64,000 nucleotides of DNA from JACIYW01 sp014359745 (GCA_050433985.1 JBNPWE010000015.1:1-64000); one strand, 5' to 3'. Positions 44,272 to 53,465 are shown, numbered from the stretch's first letter. Made by a program: numbers and translations. Notes: generated by a model from the sequence alone, not told the origin.

Positions 44272-45555
44272 ATGTCGGAATACGCCCCGCTCGACATTCC
44301 CGAAGATGGCAAGCTGGCCGCCAATATCACCCATTTCGCGCGGGCGTTGCGGCGCGCGGGGCTGCCGATCGGGCCGGGGCGGGTGGTGGATGCGGTGCGG
44401 GCGGTGGCGGCGACGGGGTTTTCGGAGCGGCGCGATTTCTATTGGGTGTTGCATGCCTGTTTCGTGTCGCGCCCCGAACACCGGGCGGTGTTCGCGCAGG
44501 TGTTTCGTTTGTATTGGCGCGATCCGCGTTATCTGGAACAGATGATGTCGTTCATGCTGCCCGCCTTGCGCGGGGTGCAGGAGGAACGCCGCGCGGCCCC
44601 TGCGGAAAAGCGGGCGGCCGGGGCGCTGCTGGACGGGCTGGAACCCGAGGCGCCGCCACCCGACGGGGACGCGGGCGAGGGCGTGGTCGAGGTTGACGCC
44701 AGTTTGACGGCCTCGGCGGAAGAGCGGCTGCGGACGCTGGATTTCGAACAGATGAGCGTTGGGGAAATGGCCGAGGCCAAGCGATTGCTGGCGCGGCTGG
44801 TCTTGCCGGTGCGCCCGCTGATCTCGCGCCGGACGGTGGCGGCGCGGGCGGGGCGGATGGCCGACTGGCAGGCCACGATGCGCGGCGCGATGCGCCGGGG
44901 CGGCGAGGTAACGGCACTGGCGCGGCGGGCGCGGCGGCTGCGTTGGCCCAACCTTGTGGTGCTGTGTGACATTTCGGGATCGATGGCCGATTATTCGCGC
45001 ATGGTGCTGCATTTCCTTCATGCGGTCGCCAATCAGAAGGGGGCGGGCTGGGCGCGGGTGCATGGGTTCACCTTTGGCACCCAGCTGACCAACATCACCC
45101 GGCATCTCGGCGCGCGCGATGTCGATGCGGCGCTGGCCGCCGCCGGGGCCGAGGCGCAGGATTGGCGGGGAGGTACCCGGATCGGCGACTGCCTGCACGC
45201 CTTCAACCGCGACTGGTCGCGGCGGGTTCTGGGGACGGGGGCGGTGGTCTTGCTGATCACCGACGGGCTGGACCGGGGCGACGCGGCGGCGCTGGGCCAT
45301 GAGATGGCGCGGCTGCACCTTTCGGCGCGGCGGCTGATCTGGGTCAATCCGCTGCTGCGCTGGGAGGGGTTCGCGCCGCGTGCGGGGGGTATCCGTTCCA
45401 TGCTGCCGCATGTCGATACCTTTCGGGCCGGGCATTCGATCGCCACGCTGGAGGCGCTGGCAACGGTGATTTCCGACCCCCGCGATGGGGGCGAGAAGGC
45501 GCGGCTTATGCGGCTGCTGGGCGATGGGGGCGGGCCTGAGGCCGGGGGACTGTAG
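44272..45555 (+). CDS. VWA-domain protein, CoxE-like
   Basis: A 427-residue partner of the MoxR ATPase. The N-terminal CoxE-like region is helical (NITHFARALRRAGLPIGPGR), followed by an acidic, variable linker around residue 125. The C-terminal von Willebrand A domain has the MIDAS motif LCDISGSMADYS (about residue 230) and the TDGLDRGD loop. CoxE-type proteins work with MoxR in maturing metalloenzymes; the client here is unknown. The start at 44272 has AGGTG close by; GTG one codon earlier is also possible. It ends inside a tandem repeat. Confidence 0.88.
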   Translation: MSEYAPLDIPEDGKLAANITHFARALRRAGLPIGPGRVVDAVRAVAATGFSERRDFYWVLHACFVSRPEHRAVFAQVFRLYWRDPRYLEQMMSFMLPALRGVQEERRAAPAEKRAAGALLDGLEPEAPPPDGDAGEGVVEVDASLTASAEERLRTLDFEQMSVGEMAEAKRLLARLVLPVRPLISRRTVAARAGRMADWQATMRGAMRRGGEVTALARRARRLRWPNLVVLCDISGSMADYSRMVLHFLHAVANQKGAGWARVHGFTFGTQLTNITRHLGARDVDAALAAAGAEAQDWRGGTRIGDCLHAFNRDWSRRVLGTGAVVLLITDGLDRGDAAALGHEMARLHLSARRLIWVNPLLRWEGFAPRAGGIRSMLPHVDTFRAGHSIATLEALATVISDPRDGGEKARLMRLLGDGGGPEAGGL

Positions 45556-45595
45556 GCCGGGGGCTCTGTAGGCTGGGGGACTGTAGGCTGGGGGA
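45540..45595 (+). repeat. 15-bp tandem repeat at the VWA gene end
   Basis: About three and a half units of GGCYGGGGGACTGTA, one with an extra base. The stop codon of the VWA gene lies in the first unit. Confidence 0.75.
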
Positions 45596-45856
45596 TCGCG
45601 TAGGATTTTGTGCCCGGACCTGGTAACCCCCTGATGATAAGACCCGTGTATCAGCATCGACAAAGACCTGTCGGAGCGTCTGATGGAAGGCCGCGCGCCC
45701 GGCGGTCAGAACCGGTACGCGGTCTATCCGTCTGCGCGGATCAGGTTTCCCGACGATCCGGGGCGAAGCCCGCGCGAAACTGCGGCAGCTTGCAACGGTG
45801 ATCCGCGCCCCGGTCGCAGGGTATCAGGGGCCGCAGGGTATCAGGGGCCGCAGGTA
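45556..45856. other. gene-free interval with repeats
   Basis: It contains the tandem repeat and the second ATTTTGTGCCC...TGGTAACC copy (45603-45628), then about 200 bp without a recognisable gene. Short duplications such as GTATCAGGGGCCGCAG occur just before the ABC permease stop. I see no promoter I could defend. Confidence 0.5.
45603..45628 (+). repeat. ATTTTGTGCCC...TGGTAACC repeat, copy 2
   Basis: Matches the 9135-9160 segment at 22 of 26 positions; both lie in intergenic DNA. Confidence 0.5.
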
Positions 45857-46666
45857 TCAGGATTTGAGCCGGTAGCCGCTGCGAAACCAGTGCCAGCACA
45901 GGCCCAGCACCGCGGCCGTCACCCCGGTACAGACCGTAAGCCCCAGCCATGGCGAAGCGTCGGATATGCCGATCACCCCAAAGCGCACCCCGTCGATCAG
46001 ATAGAACACCGGGTTCCAGTGTGACAGCGCCCGTATCGGGCCAGGCAGGGCATTGACCGAATAGAAGGTGCCCGACAGGAACGACAGCGGCACGATGATG
46101 AAATTGGTGATCGCGGCCATCTGATCGAACTTGGTTGCATAGATCCCCGCCGCGATGCCGACCCCGCCCATCATCGCCGACCCCAGCAGCACGAAGGCAA
46201 GTGCCCAGAACGGATGCGCAAGCCCCATTCCCAACGCCAGGACAAGCACGATCCAGATCGCCGCCGCCACCAGCACCCCGCGCCCCACCGCGCCCGCGGT
46301 ATAGCCGAGCAGCAATTCCAGCGGCGAAAGCGGCGGCATCAGCGTATCGACGATATTGCCCTGCACCTTCGAGACCAGGATCGACGAGGAATTGTTGGTA
46401 AAGGCGTTCTGGATCACCGTCATCATCAAGATGCCGGGGGCAAGGAAATGCGTGAAACCCACCCCCATCACATCGCCCCGCGCAGGCCCGATCGCCAGCG
46501 CGAACACCGCCAGAAACAGCCCCGCCGTGACCAGCGGTGCCAGCAGCGTCTGGGTCCAGACCACAAGATAGCGCTGCGTTTCGCGCGCTGACAGGGTATA
46601 AAGCCCCATCCAGTTGATCCGACCGAACCGCCGCACCCCCATTTCATGATCGCTGCCGCTTTGCAT
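45857..46666 (-). CDS. ABC-2 type transporter permease
   Basis: The 269-residue membrane subunit of an ABC exporter has six hydrophobic helices. ETQRYLVVWTQTLLAPLVTA is the N-terminal amphipathic/first helix, and the family motif FIIVPLSFLSGTFYSVNALP lies near residue 200. ABC-2 permeases export drugs, polysaccharides or lipids. The ATPase gene is not adjacent in the window, so substrate cannot be inferred. ATG at 46666 has GGAGGG 4 bp upstream. It is divergent from gcrA. Confidence 0.9.
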   Translation of the reverse strand: MQSGSDHEMGVRRFGRINWMGLYTLSARETQRYLVVWTQTLLAPLVTAGLFLAVFALAIGPARGDVMGVGFTHFLAPGILMMTVIQNAFTNNSSSILVSKVQGNIVDTLMPPLSPLELLLGYTAGAVGRGVLVAAAIWIVLVLALGMGLAHPFWALAFVLLGSAMMGGVGIAAGIYATKFDQMAAITNFIIVPLSFLSGTFYSVNALPGPIRALSHWNPVFYLIDGVRFGVIGISDASPWLGLTVCTGVTAAVLGLCWHWFRSGYRLKS

Positions 46667-46784
46667 CACGCCCTCCTTGCCATTCCATGGCTGTGCTTGT
46701 ATCTCAGTGCGTCCCGATTAAAATAGGGGTTGAACAGTTTGACGCGGTCCGGGCCCAGGCCCGGCGCCGCAGACGGAGGCTTGA

Positions 46785-47426
46785 ATGTCCTGGACCGATG
46801 AGCGTGTCGAAACCCTGAAGCGGATGTGGAACGAGGGGCAATCCGCCTCTCAGATCGCCAAGGAAATCGGCGGGGTGACGCGCAATGCCGTGATCGGCAA
46901 GGTGCATCGGCTTGGCCTGTCGAACCGGACGGCCCCGACCGCCGAACAACCGGCGGCGGCCGCGCGGCCCGTCCCGGTGGAAGAGGTGGCGGTGGCGGAC
47001 GATCCGGCACCGGCGCGCCCCGCGCAGGCAGCCACCCAAACCGCGCGCCCCGAGGAGGAGGCCGCGCCGACCGCCGCCCAGGCACCGGCGGCGCAGACCC
47101 CGGCGCAGGCACCGGCGCAGCCCGAACCGCAGGCCGCCCCCCCACGGCGCCAGATCATTCCCGCCGGGCAGCCGCTGCCGCCCCAGCCCTCGGCCAATGA
47201 AATCAGCCCCGAGGTGCTGGCCTCGGTGCGCGAGGTGGAAAAACGCGCCAAGAAGCTGACGCTGATGGAACTGACCGAACGCACCTGCAAATGGCCCGTC
47301 GGCGATCCGGCAACGCCGGATTTCTGGTTCTGCGGCCTGCCGACCCAGTCATCCAAACCCTATTGCGAGGCGCATGTGGGTGTGGCGTTTCAACCGATGT
47401 CGGCGCGGCGCGACAGAAGGCGTTGA
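46785..47426 (+). CDS. gcrA: GcrA cell cycle regulator
   Basis: A sigma70-associated transcription factor that acts at GANTC sites methylated by CcrM, controlling the alphaproteobacterial cell cycle. It has 213 residues. The N-terminal DNA-binding domain is MSWTDERVETLKRMWNEG, then QIAKEIGGVTRNAVIGKVHR. A long Ala/Pro/Glu-rich linker (about 48-135) leads to the C-terminal sigma-binding domain with RTCKWPVGDP and FCGLPTQSSKPYCEAH. The start at 46785 has a CGGAGG site. It is convergent with pgi. Confidence 0.96.
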   Translation: MSWTDERVETLKRMWNEGQSASQIAKEIGGVTRNAVIGKVHRLGLSNRTAPTAEQPAAAARPVPVEEVAVADDPAPARPAQAATQTARPEEEAAPTAAQAPAAQTPAQAPAQPEPQAAPPRRQIIPAGQPLPPQPSANEISPEVLASVREVEKRAKKLTLMELTERTCKWPVGDPATPDFWFCGLPTQSSKPYCEAHVGVAFQPMSARRDRRR

Positions 47427-47445
47427 ACCGGCGGCGCCGATCGGA

Positions 47446-49056
47446 TCAGGCGCGCGCCTGATCCCGCACATAGGCCACAAGCTGGCGGGTGGAGCCATCC
47501 TGATCGGCGCCACCCTCGCCGCCCTCAAGCACCGGCGCCAGCCGGTCGGCCAGTATCTTGCCCAGCTCCACCCCCCATTGATCAAAGCTGTTGATGCCCA
47601 GGATCACCCCTTCGGCGAAGACCCGGTGTTCATAAAGCGCCAGGATCTGGCCCAGCGTGAACGGGGTAAGCTGTGGATAGATCAGCGTGGTTGACGGGCG
47701 GTTGCCCGGAAACACCCGGTGGCGGGCCTGACGGTCACGCTCGGGCCCGGCCAGGTCACGATCGGCCAGAAGCGCGCGCGCCTCGTCCAGGGTGCGGCCG
47801 CGCAACAGGGCCTGCGATTGCGCCAGGCAATTGGCGACCAGAAGCCGGTGATGATGGGCCAGGTCGGGTTCGTGCCCGCGTGCGGCCAGCAGGAATTCGC
47901 ACGGCACCACGCGGGTGCCCTGATGGATAAGCTGATAAAAGGCGTGCTGGCCGTTTGTGCCCGGCTCCCCCCACACGATGGGGCCGGAATGGCGGGGCAG
48001 GGGCTGGCCATCCATCGCCACCGACTTGCCGTTCGATTCCATTTCAAGCTGTTGCAGATATGCGGGAAGCCGCGCAAGGCGCTGATCATAGGGCAGCACC
48101 GCGCGGGTGGCGTGGCCGCAGATCTGGTTGTGCCAGATGCCGACCAACGCCAGCAGAACCGGCAGGTTCTCGGCAAAGGGGGCGGTGCGGAAATGCGCAT
48201 CCATCGCCGCCGCCCCGGCCAGGAAGCTATCGAAATTGCCCGGCCCCACAGCGATCATCACCCCCAGCCCGATCGGCCCCCAGACCGAATAGCGCCCGCC
48301 GACCCAATCACCAAAGCCGAACACCCGGTCGGGCGCGATGCCAAAGGCCGCCGCCCTGTCCCGCGCGCTGGACAGGGCCACGAATTGCGCGCCCGGATCG
48401 GCCACGCCCGCCGCCATCCAGTTTCGCGCGGTTCGGGCATTGGTCATCGTTTCGGTGGTGGTGAAGGTCTTGGAGGCGACGATGACAAGGGTGCGCGCCG
48501 GATCGAGGCCGCGCAACGTGTCGGCGATATGCGCCCCGTCGATGTTGGAGACGTAATGCAGCCTTGGCCCGTCGTGGAACGGGGCCAGCGCCAGCGTGGC
48601 CATCGCCGGGCCAAGATCCGACCCGCCAATACCGATGTTGACCACATCGGTGATCGGCCCGCCCGCGCCGATGATGCGGCCCGCGCGCAGGTCGGTGGCA
48701 AAGGCGGCCGTGCGGGCAAGGGTTTCGCGTATCCCCGGCATCACGTCCTGCCCGTCGACCATCACCGGGCCACCCGTGTTGCGCAGCGCGGTGTGCAGGA
48801 CGGCGCGCCCTTCGGTTTCGTTTACCGGGGCGCCCGAAAACATCGCCGCGCGCCGTTCGGCCAGGCCAGCGGCATCGGCCAGCCCCAGCAAAAGCGCGCG
48901 GGCCGCCGTGTCGATATTGGTCTTGGAATAGTCGAACAGCATGTCATCCACCCGCGCCGAGAAGGCGGCGGGGCGATCCGGATCGTCGAACAAAGACAGG
49001 ATGGCGCGGTCTTGCGTGGCGGCGTGATGGGCGGCGAGATCGTCCCAAAGTGACAT
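47446..49056 (-). CDS. pgi: glucose-6-phosphate isomerase
   Basis: Interconverts glucose 6-phosphate and fructose 6-phosphate. It has 536 residues. The signatures VNIGIGGSDLGPAMATLAL (about residue 140) and GINSFDQWGVELGK (about 495) are complete, and ESNGKSV and GEPGTNGQHAF are present. The start at 49056 follows AAGGA. A longer frame upstream to 49134 reads only through a dispersed repeat and should not be annotated. It is the last gene of the zwf-pgl-pgi operon. Confidence 0.96.
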   Translation of the reverse strand: MSLWDDLAAHHAATQDRAILSLFDDPDRPAAFSARVDDMLFDYSKTNIDTAARALLLGLADAAGLAERRAAMFSGAPVNETEGRAVLHTALRNTGGPVMVDGQDVMPGIRETLARTAAFATDLRAGRIIGAGGPITDVVNIGIGGSDLGPAMATLALAPFHDGPRLHYVSNIDGAHIADTLRGLDPARTLVIVASKTFTTTETMTNARTARNWMAAGVADPGAQFVALSSARDRAAAFGIAPDRVFGFGDWVGGRYSVWGPIGLGVMIAVGPGNFDSFLAGAAAMDAHFRTAPFAENLPVLLALVGIWHNQICGHATRAVLPYDQRLARLPAYLQQLEMESNGKSVAMDGQPLPRHSGPIVWGEPGTNGQHAFYQLIHQGTRVVPCEFLLAARGHEPDLAHHHRLLVANCLAQSQALLRGRTLDEARALLADRDLAGPERDRQARHRVFPGNRPSTTLIYPQLTPFTLGQILALYEHRVFAEGVILGINSFDQWGVELGKILADRLAPVLEGGEGGADQDGSTRQLVAYVRDQARA

Positions 49057-49091
49057 TGTGCAATCCTTTGGCTTGGGCGGATGGGCAGGAA

Positions 49092-49127
49092 CGCCTTCGG
49101 CGAGAGTATTTGGGTCGAGAGGATGGG
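49092..49127 (+). repeat. dispersed GAGTATTT/GATG repeat, copy F
   Basis: CGCCTTCGGCGAGAGTATTT then GGGTCGAGAGGATGGG. It differs from copy E, inside thrC, at only two of 34 positions. It fills most of the gap between pgl and pgi. Confidence 0.75.
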
Positions 49128-49130
49128 GGG

Positions 49131-49799
49131 TCATTCCGCCCAGTGCACTGTGGCGTTTTGCAGGACGGCGCGCACCGGGGCCTGTTCGGGGGGCAGGGCC
49201 ATGGCCTGTTCAAGGGCGGCACGCTTTTCGGGGCCGGTAATCAGGATATGGGTGCGCATCGCCGCGCGCAGGACCGGGGCGGTCAGGGTTATGCGCGCCA
49301 CCTGGCCGGGGGCGCGCATCGGCAGCAGCGGCGGCGCGTCGGGCGCCAGGGCCTCGGCCAGCCGGTCGCCCCCCGCAAAGAGCGAGGCGGTGTGCATGTC
49401 GGCGCCCATGCCCAGCAGCAGAACCGAAATCGGCAGATGATCGCGCAGCCCCTCGGTCAGGGTATCCAGCCCGTCGTCGGGCGTGGGGGTGTCGGTGTAA
49501 AGCGGGATCAGCCGGGCGGCGGCGGCACGGTTTACCAGAAGGCGCTGGCGGATCAGGCGGGCGTTCGATTCCGGGCTGTCCTGGGGCACCCAGCGTTCGT
49601 CATTCGGCACCACCGCGACATGTTCCCAGTCAAGATCGACGCCCGACAGCACATCGAACGCCGGCCCCGGTGTGTTGCCGCCGGGCACCGACAGGGTGGC
49701 GCGACCCAGCCGGCGCAGGAAATCGGCCAATTGCCCGGCGATGCGGTCGGCAAGGCCCAGCATCAGCATGTCGCGGTCGGGATAGGCGCAGATTTCCAT
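49131..49799 (-). CDS. pgl: 6-phosphogluconolactonase
   Basis: Hydrolyses 6-phosphogluconolactone, the product of Zwf. The 222-residue DevB/NagB-fold protein has LSVPGGNTPGPAFDVLS near residue 36, VVPNDERWVPQDSPESNARL (active-site region) and LLLGMGADMHTASLF. It overlaps zwf as TGATG, so the start at 49799 is chosen over the GTG one codon earlier. It is short compared with some homologues but complete. Confidence 0.94.
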   Translation of the reverse strand: MEICAYPDRDMLMLGLADRIAGQLADFLRRLGRATLSVPGGNTPGPAFDVLSGVDLDWEHVAVVPNDERWVPQDSPESNARLIRQRLLVNRAAAARLIPLYTDTPTPDDGLDTLTEGLRDHLPISVLLLGMGADMHTASLFAGGDRLAEALAPDAPPLLPMRAPGQVARITLTAPVLRAAMRTHILITGPEKRAALEQAMALPPEQAPVRAVLQNATVHWAE

Positions 49800-51250
49800 C
49801 ACCGGATCTCCCGCCAGCGGCGGCCGTCGCGATGCATGAGCATCAGCGCATCCTCGGGGCCGCTGGAACCGGCGTCATAGGGTTTGGGCGATTCGCCGCG
49901 CGCTTCCCATTCCCCGATGATCGGGTCGGTCCAGGCCCATGCCGCCTCGACCTCGTCGCCGCGCATGAACAGGGTCTGGTTGCCCCGGATCACATCCATG
50001 ATCAGCCGTTCATAGGCGTCGGGGATGTCGGTGCCCTCTTCGCCCAAAGCCTCGGCGAAGGACATGTCCAGCGGTACCTCGGTCAGGCGCATGCCGCCGG
50101 GGCCCGGTTCCTTGATCATCACCTTCAGGTTGATCCCCTCGTCGGGTTGCAGGCGGATCACCAGCACATTGGCGCGCCAGCCCTCTTCCTGTTCAAAGAT
50201 CGAATGCGGCGGTTCCTTGAATGTCACCGCGATTTCCGAGGCGCGGGCGCGCAGGCGTTTGCCGGTGCGCAGGTAGAACGGCGTGCCCTTCCAGCGCCAG
50301 CTAGACAGCGACGCCTTCAGCGCCACAAAGCTTTCGGTCAGGCTTTCGGTGCGACCGGTGTGATCAAGATAGCTGTCGGCCTGCCCGGTGCCCAGATACT
50401 GGCCGCGCACGATATCATCGGGGGCGACCGGATCAAGGGCGCGGATCACCTTGAGCTTTTCATCGCGCACCGCGTCGGGATCGAATTTATAGGGTGGTTC
50501 CATCGCGATCAGGCACAAAAGTTGCATCAGGTGGTTCTGCACCATATCACGCATCGCGCCCGAGGTATCGTAATAGCTGCCGCGCCCCTCGACCCCCACG
50601 GTTTCGGCCACGGTGATCTGCACATGATCAACATATTGCGCGTTCCACAGCGGTTCAAACAGGATATTGGCAAAGCGCACCGCCATCAGGTTCTGCACGG
50701 TTTCCTTGCCAAGATAGTGATCGATGCGATAGATCTGATCCTCCTTGAAATGTGTGGCCATTTCGGCGTTTAGCGTGCGGGCGCTGGCGCGGTCGCGGCC
50801 AAAGGGTTTCTCGATCACGATCCGGCTGTGCTTGTCGGTGATGCGGTGGCGGTGCAGGCGGGTGGCGATTTCGGCGAACAGGGTGGGTGCGACCGACAGA
50901 TAGAACGCCCGCACCACCGACTTGCGCATCAGTTTCGCAAGGGCGTCCCAGCCGTCGGTGCCCCTTGCATCCAGCGCGACGTAACCCACGATTTTCACGA
51001 AGCGATCGACCGCATCCGCGGCTTGCTTGGCGGCGGGGATGTGATCGCGGATAGAGGCGCGCACCACCTCGCGGTAGGCGGCATCGTCCATGGTGCTGCG
51101 GGCCGCCCCGATGATGCGGCTGTCTTCGGTGATCTGTTCGTCCAGAAACCGCCGGTAAAGCCCCGGCAGGATCTTGCGCCGCGCCAGATCGCCGGTGCCC
51201 CCAAAGATCACCAGGTCGAAAGGGTCTACCGGGATGATGCGCGATGCCAT
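49799..51250 (-). CDS. zwf: glucose-6-phosphate dehydrogenase
   Basis: Oxidises glucose 6-phosphate with NADP+ to start the oxidative pentose-phosphate and Entner-Doudoroff routes. It has 483 residues. The N-terminal nucleotide motif is FGGTGDLARRKILPGLY, and the active-site signature RIDHYLGKETVQNLM lies near residue 180. EKPFGRDRASA and the conserved C-terminal GNQTLFMRGDEVEAAW segment are present. The start follows AGGAAA. First gene of the operon. Confidence 0.97.
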   Translation of the reverse strand: MASRIIPVDPFDLVIFGGTGDLARRKILPGLYRRFLDEQITEDSRIIGAARSTMDDAAYREVVRASIRDHIPAAKQAADAVDRFVKIVGYVALDARGTDGWDALAKLMRKSVVRAFYLSVAPTLFAEIATRLHRHRITDKHSRIVIEKPFGRDRASARTLNAEMATHFKEDQIYRIDHYLGKETVQNLMAVRFANILFEPLWNAQYVDHVQITVAETVGVEGRGSYYDTSGAMRDMVQNHLMQLLCLIAMEPPYKFDPDAVRDEKLKVIRALDPVAPDDIVRGQYLGTGQADSYLDHTGRTESLTESFVALKASLSSWRWKGTPFYLRTGKRLRARASEIAVTFKEPPHSIFEQEEGWRANVLVIRLQPDEGINLKVMIKEPGPGGMRLTEVPLDMSFAEALGEEGTDIPDAYERLIMDVIRGNQTLFMRGDEVEAAWAWTDPIIGEWEARGESPKPYDAGSSGPEDALMLMHRDGRRWREIR

Positions 51251-51434
51251 GGTGGTTTCCTGCTGTGATCGGGGGTGCCCGCCCGATGGCCGATAGGGGC
51301 CGCCATGTGGCCTGCCTATCCCGACCAGAATATCACGCCGATTTCAAGGCCCCGCCGCCCCTGATGGCCGCATGGCAGACACCCGGCCCGGTCATGGCCC
51401 CGAATTTTCGGTCGGGATTTTTCGGAGGGTATTT
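51251..51434. other. intergenic region between zwf and the HAD gene
   Basis: A 184-bp gap with the zwf promoter region; no ORF. A short TTCGGAGGGTATTTTCAGG at about 51420 faintly resembles the GAGTATTT repeat, but I do not count it. Confidence 0.4.
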
Positions 51435-52151
51435 TCAGGCGCCCAGCCGTTCGGCCAGTTCGGGGAAGGTGTCAACGATGAAATCGTGATGCGGGTTCGG
51501 GGTGGGATCGGGCGGGCCCGCGTCGCCCCATTCGTCGGGGCGGCGCACAAAGGCAGTGCGAAACCCCTGCGCCCTGGCCGCATCCAGATCGAAATTGTGG
51601 CAGGCCACCATGCAGCATTCCGAGGGATCGAGTTGCAGGAAGCGCGCGGCGGTTTGATAGGATTCGGGCAGGATCTTGTACTTGCCGATCGCTTCGCAGG
51701 AAATCACCGCATCCCAGGACAGCCCGTTGGCGCGCGCGGTGTCGATGATCATCCGGAAACTGAGGATGGTGAAAGAGGCGCAGATGAATTTCCGCCGCAG
51801 CCGGGGCAGCACGTCGGGGAAATCCGGCCAGCAGGTGAATGCGTGCGGCGTGGTCCAGGAAATATCAACGCGGTCTTCCTCGGTCAGGGCGTCAAGCCCG
51901 CGTTCGGCCAGCAGATCGTCCAGCACCTTGCGATGTGCCTGATCGAAATTATAGGCGGGCGGTTCATGTTCGCCCAGGCGCAGCATTCTGCCCAGTGACC
52001 GGCGGCGCAGTTCATTGGTGAAACCGGCCCAGTCATGGGTAAGCCCGTGGCGCCCGCCCGCCCGTTCCAGCGCTGTGCGAAAGCCGCCGTGCCAGTCAAG
52101 AATAGTGCCGCCGGTGTCGAAGGTAAGGGCCTTGATGGCGTCGATGCTCAT
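51435..52151 (-). CDS. haloacid dehalogenase type II-like hydrolase
   Basis: The 238-residue HAD-superfamily enzyme has the nucleophile loop LTFDTGGTILDW at about residues 9-20 (the Asp of FDTGGT), the motif II region FTILSFRMIID, the lysine in IGKYKILPESY and the C-terminal VACHNFDLDAARAQGF with the acidic pair. This is the L-2-haloacid dehalogenase subfamily pattern, but many members act on other substrates. The start at 52151 has GGAGA. A decayed TRAP permease lies immediately upstream on the same strand, suggesting a former organic-acid operon. Confidence 0.88.
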   Translation of the reverse strand: MSIDAIKALTFDTGGTILDWHGGFRTALERAGGRHGLTHDWAGFTNELRRRSLGRMLRLGEHEPPAYNFDQAHRKVLDDLLAERGLDALTEEDRVDISWTTPHAFTCWPDFPDVLPRLRRKFICASFTILSFRMIIDTARANGLSWDAVISCEAIGKYKILPESYQTAARFLQLDPSECCMVACHNFDLDAARAQGFRTAFVRRPDEWGDAGPPDPTPNPHHDFIVDTFPELAERLGA

Positions 52152-52166
52152 GTTTTCTGTCTCCTG

Positions 52167-52428
52167 TCAGGTGGCGGCGGGCAGGCCCGGCATCAGCCGC
52201 ATCGCCACGATGAACGGCAGCACCGATCATGATGTCTGTGGTCCCGGCCCCCGGATCGAACCCCGTCGCTGAAACCGGCGGGCAGACCACCGACAATGTC
52301 AACACTATCATCGAAACCGGGTCCATGAACATGCCCGGCGCGATTGAGACGGCGCAGACCATGAGCATCGCCATCCAGGGCGCCGGATCCCCGCTTGACG
52401 GCAAGCTGTCAGTGCCGTTATCTTTCAT
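52167..52428 (-). pseudogene. TRAP transporter large permease (DctM-like) remnant
   Basis: The minus strand reads APWMAMLMVCAVSIAPGMFM, DPVSMIVLTLSVVCPP and GFDPG. This is the conserved end of DctM-type permeases, where GMFMDPxSMxVLT is a hallmark. It then jumps to GTTDIMIGA and, after a frame change, to LPFIVAMRLMPGLPAAT and a TGA at 52167. The normal DctM segment between GFDP and the last helix is missing, and the 5' three-quarters of the gene is absent. A truncated, frameshifted ghost between the HAD gene and iclR. Confidence 0.7.
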
Positions 52429-52490
52429 CTAGCGGAAGAGAATTCCGGTGAATGGAATTTATGGGCAAGGGCAGCAAAGGGGGCGCGGTT

Positions 52491-53291
52491 ATGGAACAGG
52501 CACCTGTCGGCACCGTTGAGCGGGTGATCGTGCTGATGCGCGCCCTTGCCGAGGTCAGCGGTTCGACCAACCTCAAGCAACTGTCGGACAGTACCGGCCT
52601 GCCGCCCAGCACCGTTCACCGCCTGCTTGCCCTGTTGATGAAGCAGCGTATCGTCGAACGGGGGGAACAGGCGCAATCCTACCGGGTCGGCCCCGAATAT
52701 TACCGCCTCGCCTCGCTGGTGGTTTCGGCGGTCAGTACCCGCGATGTGGCCCAGCCGTTCATGGAACGGGTGGTGCAGGCCACCGGCGAGACATGTCTCT
52801 TGATGCGCTACATGAAAGGCCCGCGGAAGGTGATGCTGGAACATTCGGTCGATGGGCCGCACCAGCTGCGTTATTTCGTCCGGTTGTATCAACCGCTGTC
52901 GCTGTTGTGGGGCGCGCCGGGGCGCACGATCCTGGCCTTTCTGCCCCAGGCAGAGGTTGACGCGGCCCGCGCCCAGGGCAAGCCGTCGCTACTGGCGGGC
53001 GAAAACCCGCCCGATGCCAGAACCCTTGCGGCCTCATTGCGAAACATCCGGGAAAAGGGCTATGCGATGTCGTTCGGTGAACAGATCGGCGGTGCCGTCG
53101 GTTTCGCCGCCCCGGTCTTTCTGGGCAATGGCGAGGTTTTCGGCAGCCTGTGTATCACCATGCCGCGCCAGCGTTTCGATGCCGCGCAGGCCGCGACCAT
53201 CGCGCAGGTTCTGTGCCGCGAAGCCGCTGATCTGAGCACGGCCTTCGGCCACACCGCCCCGCTCCCCGCCCTTGCCCAAGGGGTTGCCTGA
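52491..53291 (+). CDS. IclR-family transcriptional regulator
   Basis: A 266-residue regulator. The N-terminal winged helix is TVERVIVLMRALAEVSGSTN, then LKQLSDSTGLPPSTVHRLLA. The effector-binding IclR domain follows, with AAPVFLGNGEVFGSLCITMP near the C-terminus. ATG at 52491 is chosen for its AAAGGGGGC site; in-frame ATGs at 52461 and 52452 are alternatives. It is divergent from the TRAP remnant and HAD gene, which it may once have controlled. Confidence 0.92.
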   Translation: MEQAPVGTVERVIVLMRALAEVSGSTNLKQLSDSTGLPPSTVHRLLALLMKQRIVERGEQAQSYRVGPEYYRLASLVVSAVSTRDVAQPFMERVVQATGETCLLMRYMKGPRKVMLEHSVDGPHQLRYFVRLYQPLSLLWGAPGRTILAFLPQAEVDAARAQGKPSLLAGENPPDARTLAASLRNIREKGYAMSFGEQIGGAVGFAAPVFLGNGEVFGSLCITMPRQRFDAAQAATIAQVLCREAADLSTAFGHTAPLPALAQGVA

Positions 53292-53465
53292 ACGGCCGAC
53301 ACCGATCTTGACCGGTTGTGGAACCTGCATGTCGTTGACCGGCTGGGCGGTGGTCGCGACCCGATCCATGTCGCCGGGTATCCCCTGCGCGACATCCGCT
53401 GCACGATCTTTCTAGGATCGGCCTTTCCAGGATCGGCGGCCTTATACCCGCCGTGCGCGGCGGTG
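53292..53465. other. intergenic region with coding-like fragment
   Basis: After the iclR stop one plus frame reads DLDRLWNLHVVDRLGGGRDP, then IHVAGYPLRDIRCTIF. It looks protein-like but has no start codon and no family I can name. Possibly another remnant. Confidence 0.35.

Noticed and set aside
46710..46784. CtrA-like TTAA-N7-TTAA box upstream of gcrA
   Set aside because: A TTAA at 46727 is followed by TTGA at the wrong spacing (8 instead of 7), so I do not call a site.
49057..49134. N-terminal extension of pgi
   Set aside because: The extra 26 codons read through the dispersed repeat; the AAGGA-preceded ATG at 49056 gives the normal N-terminus.
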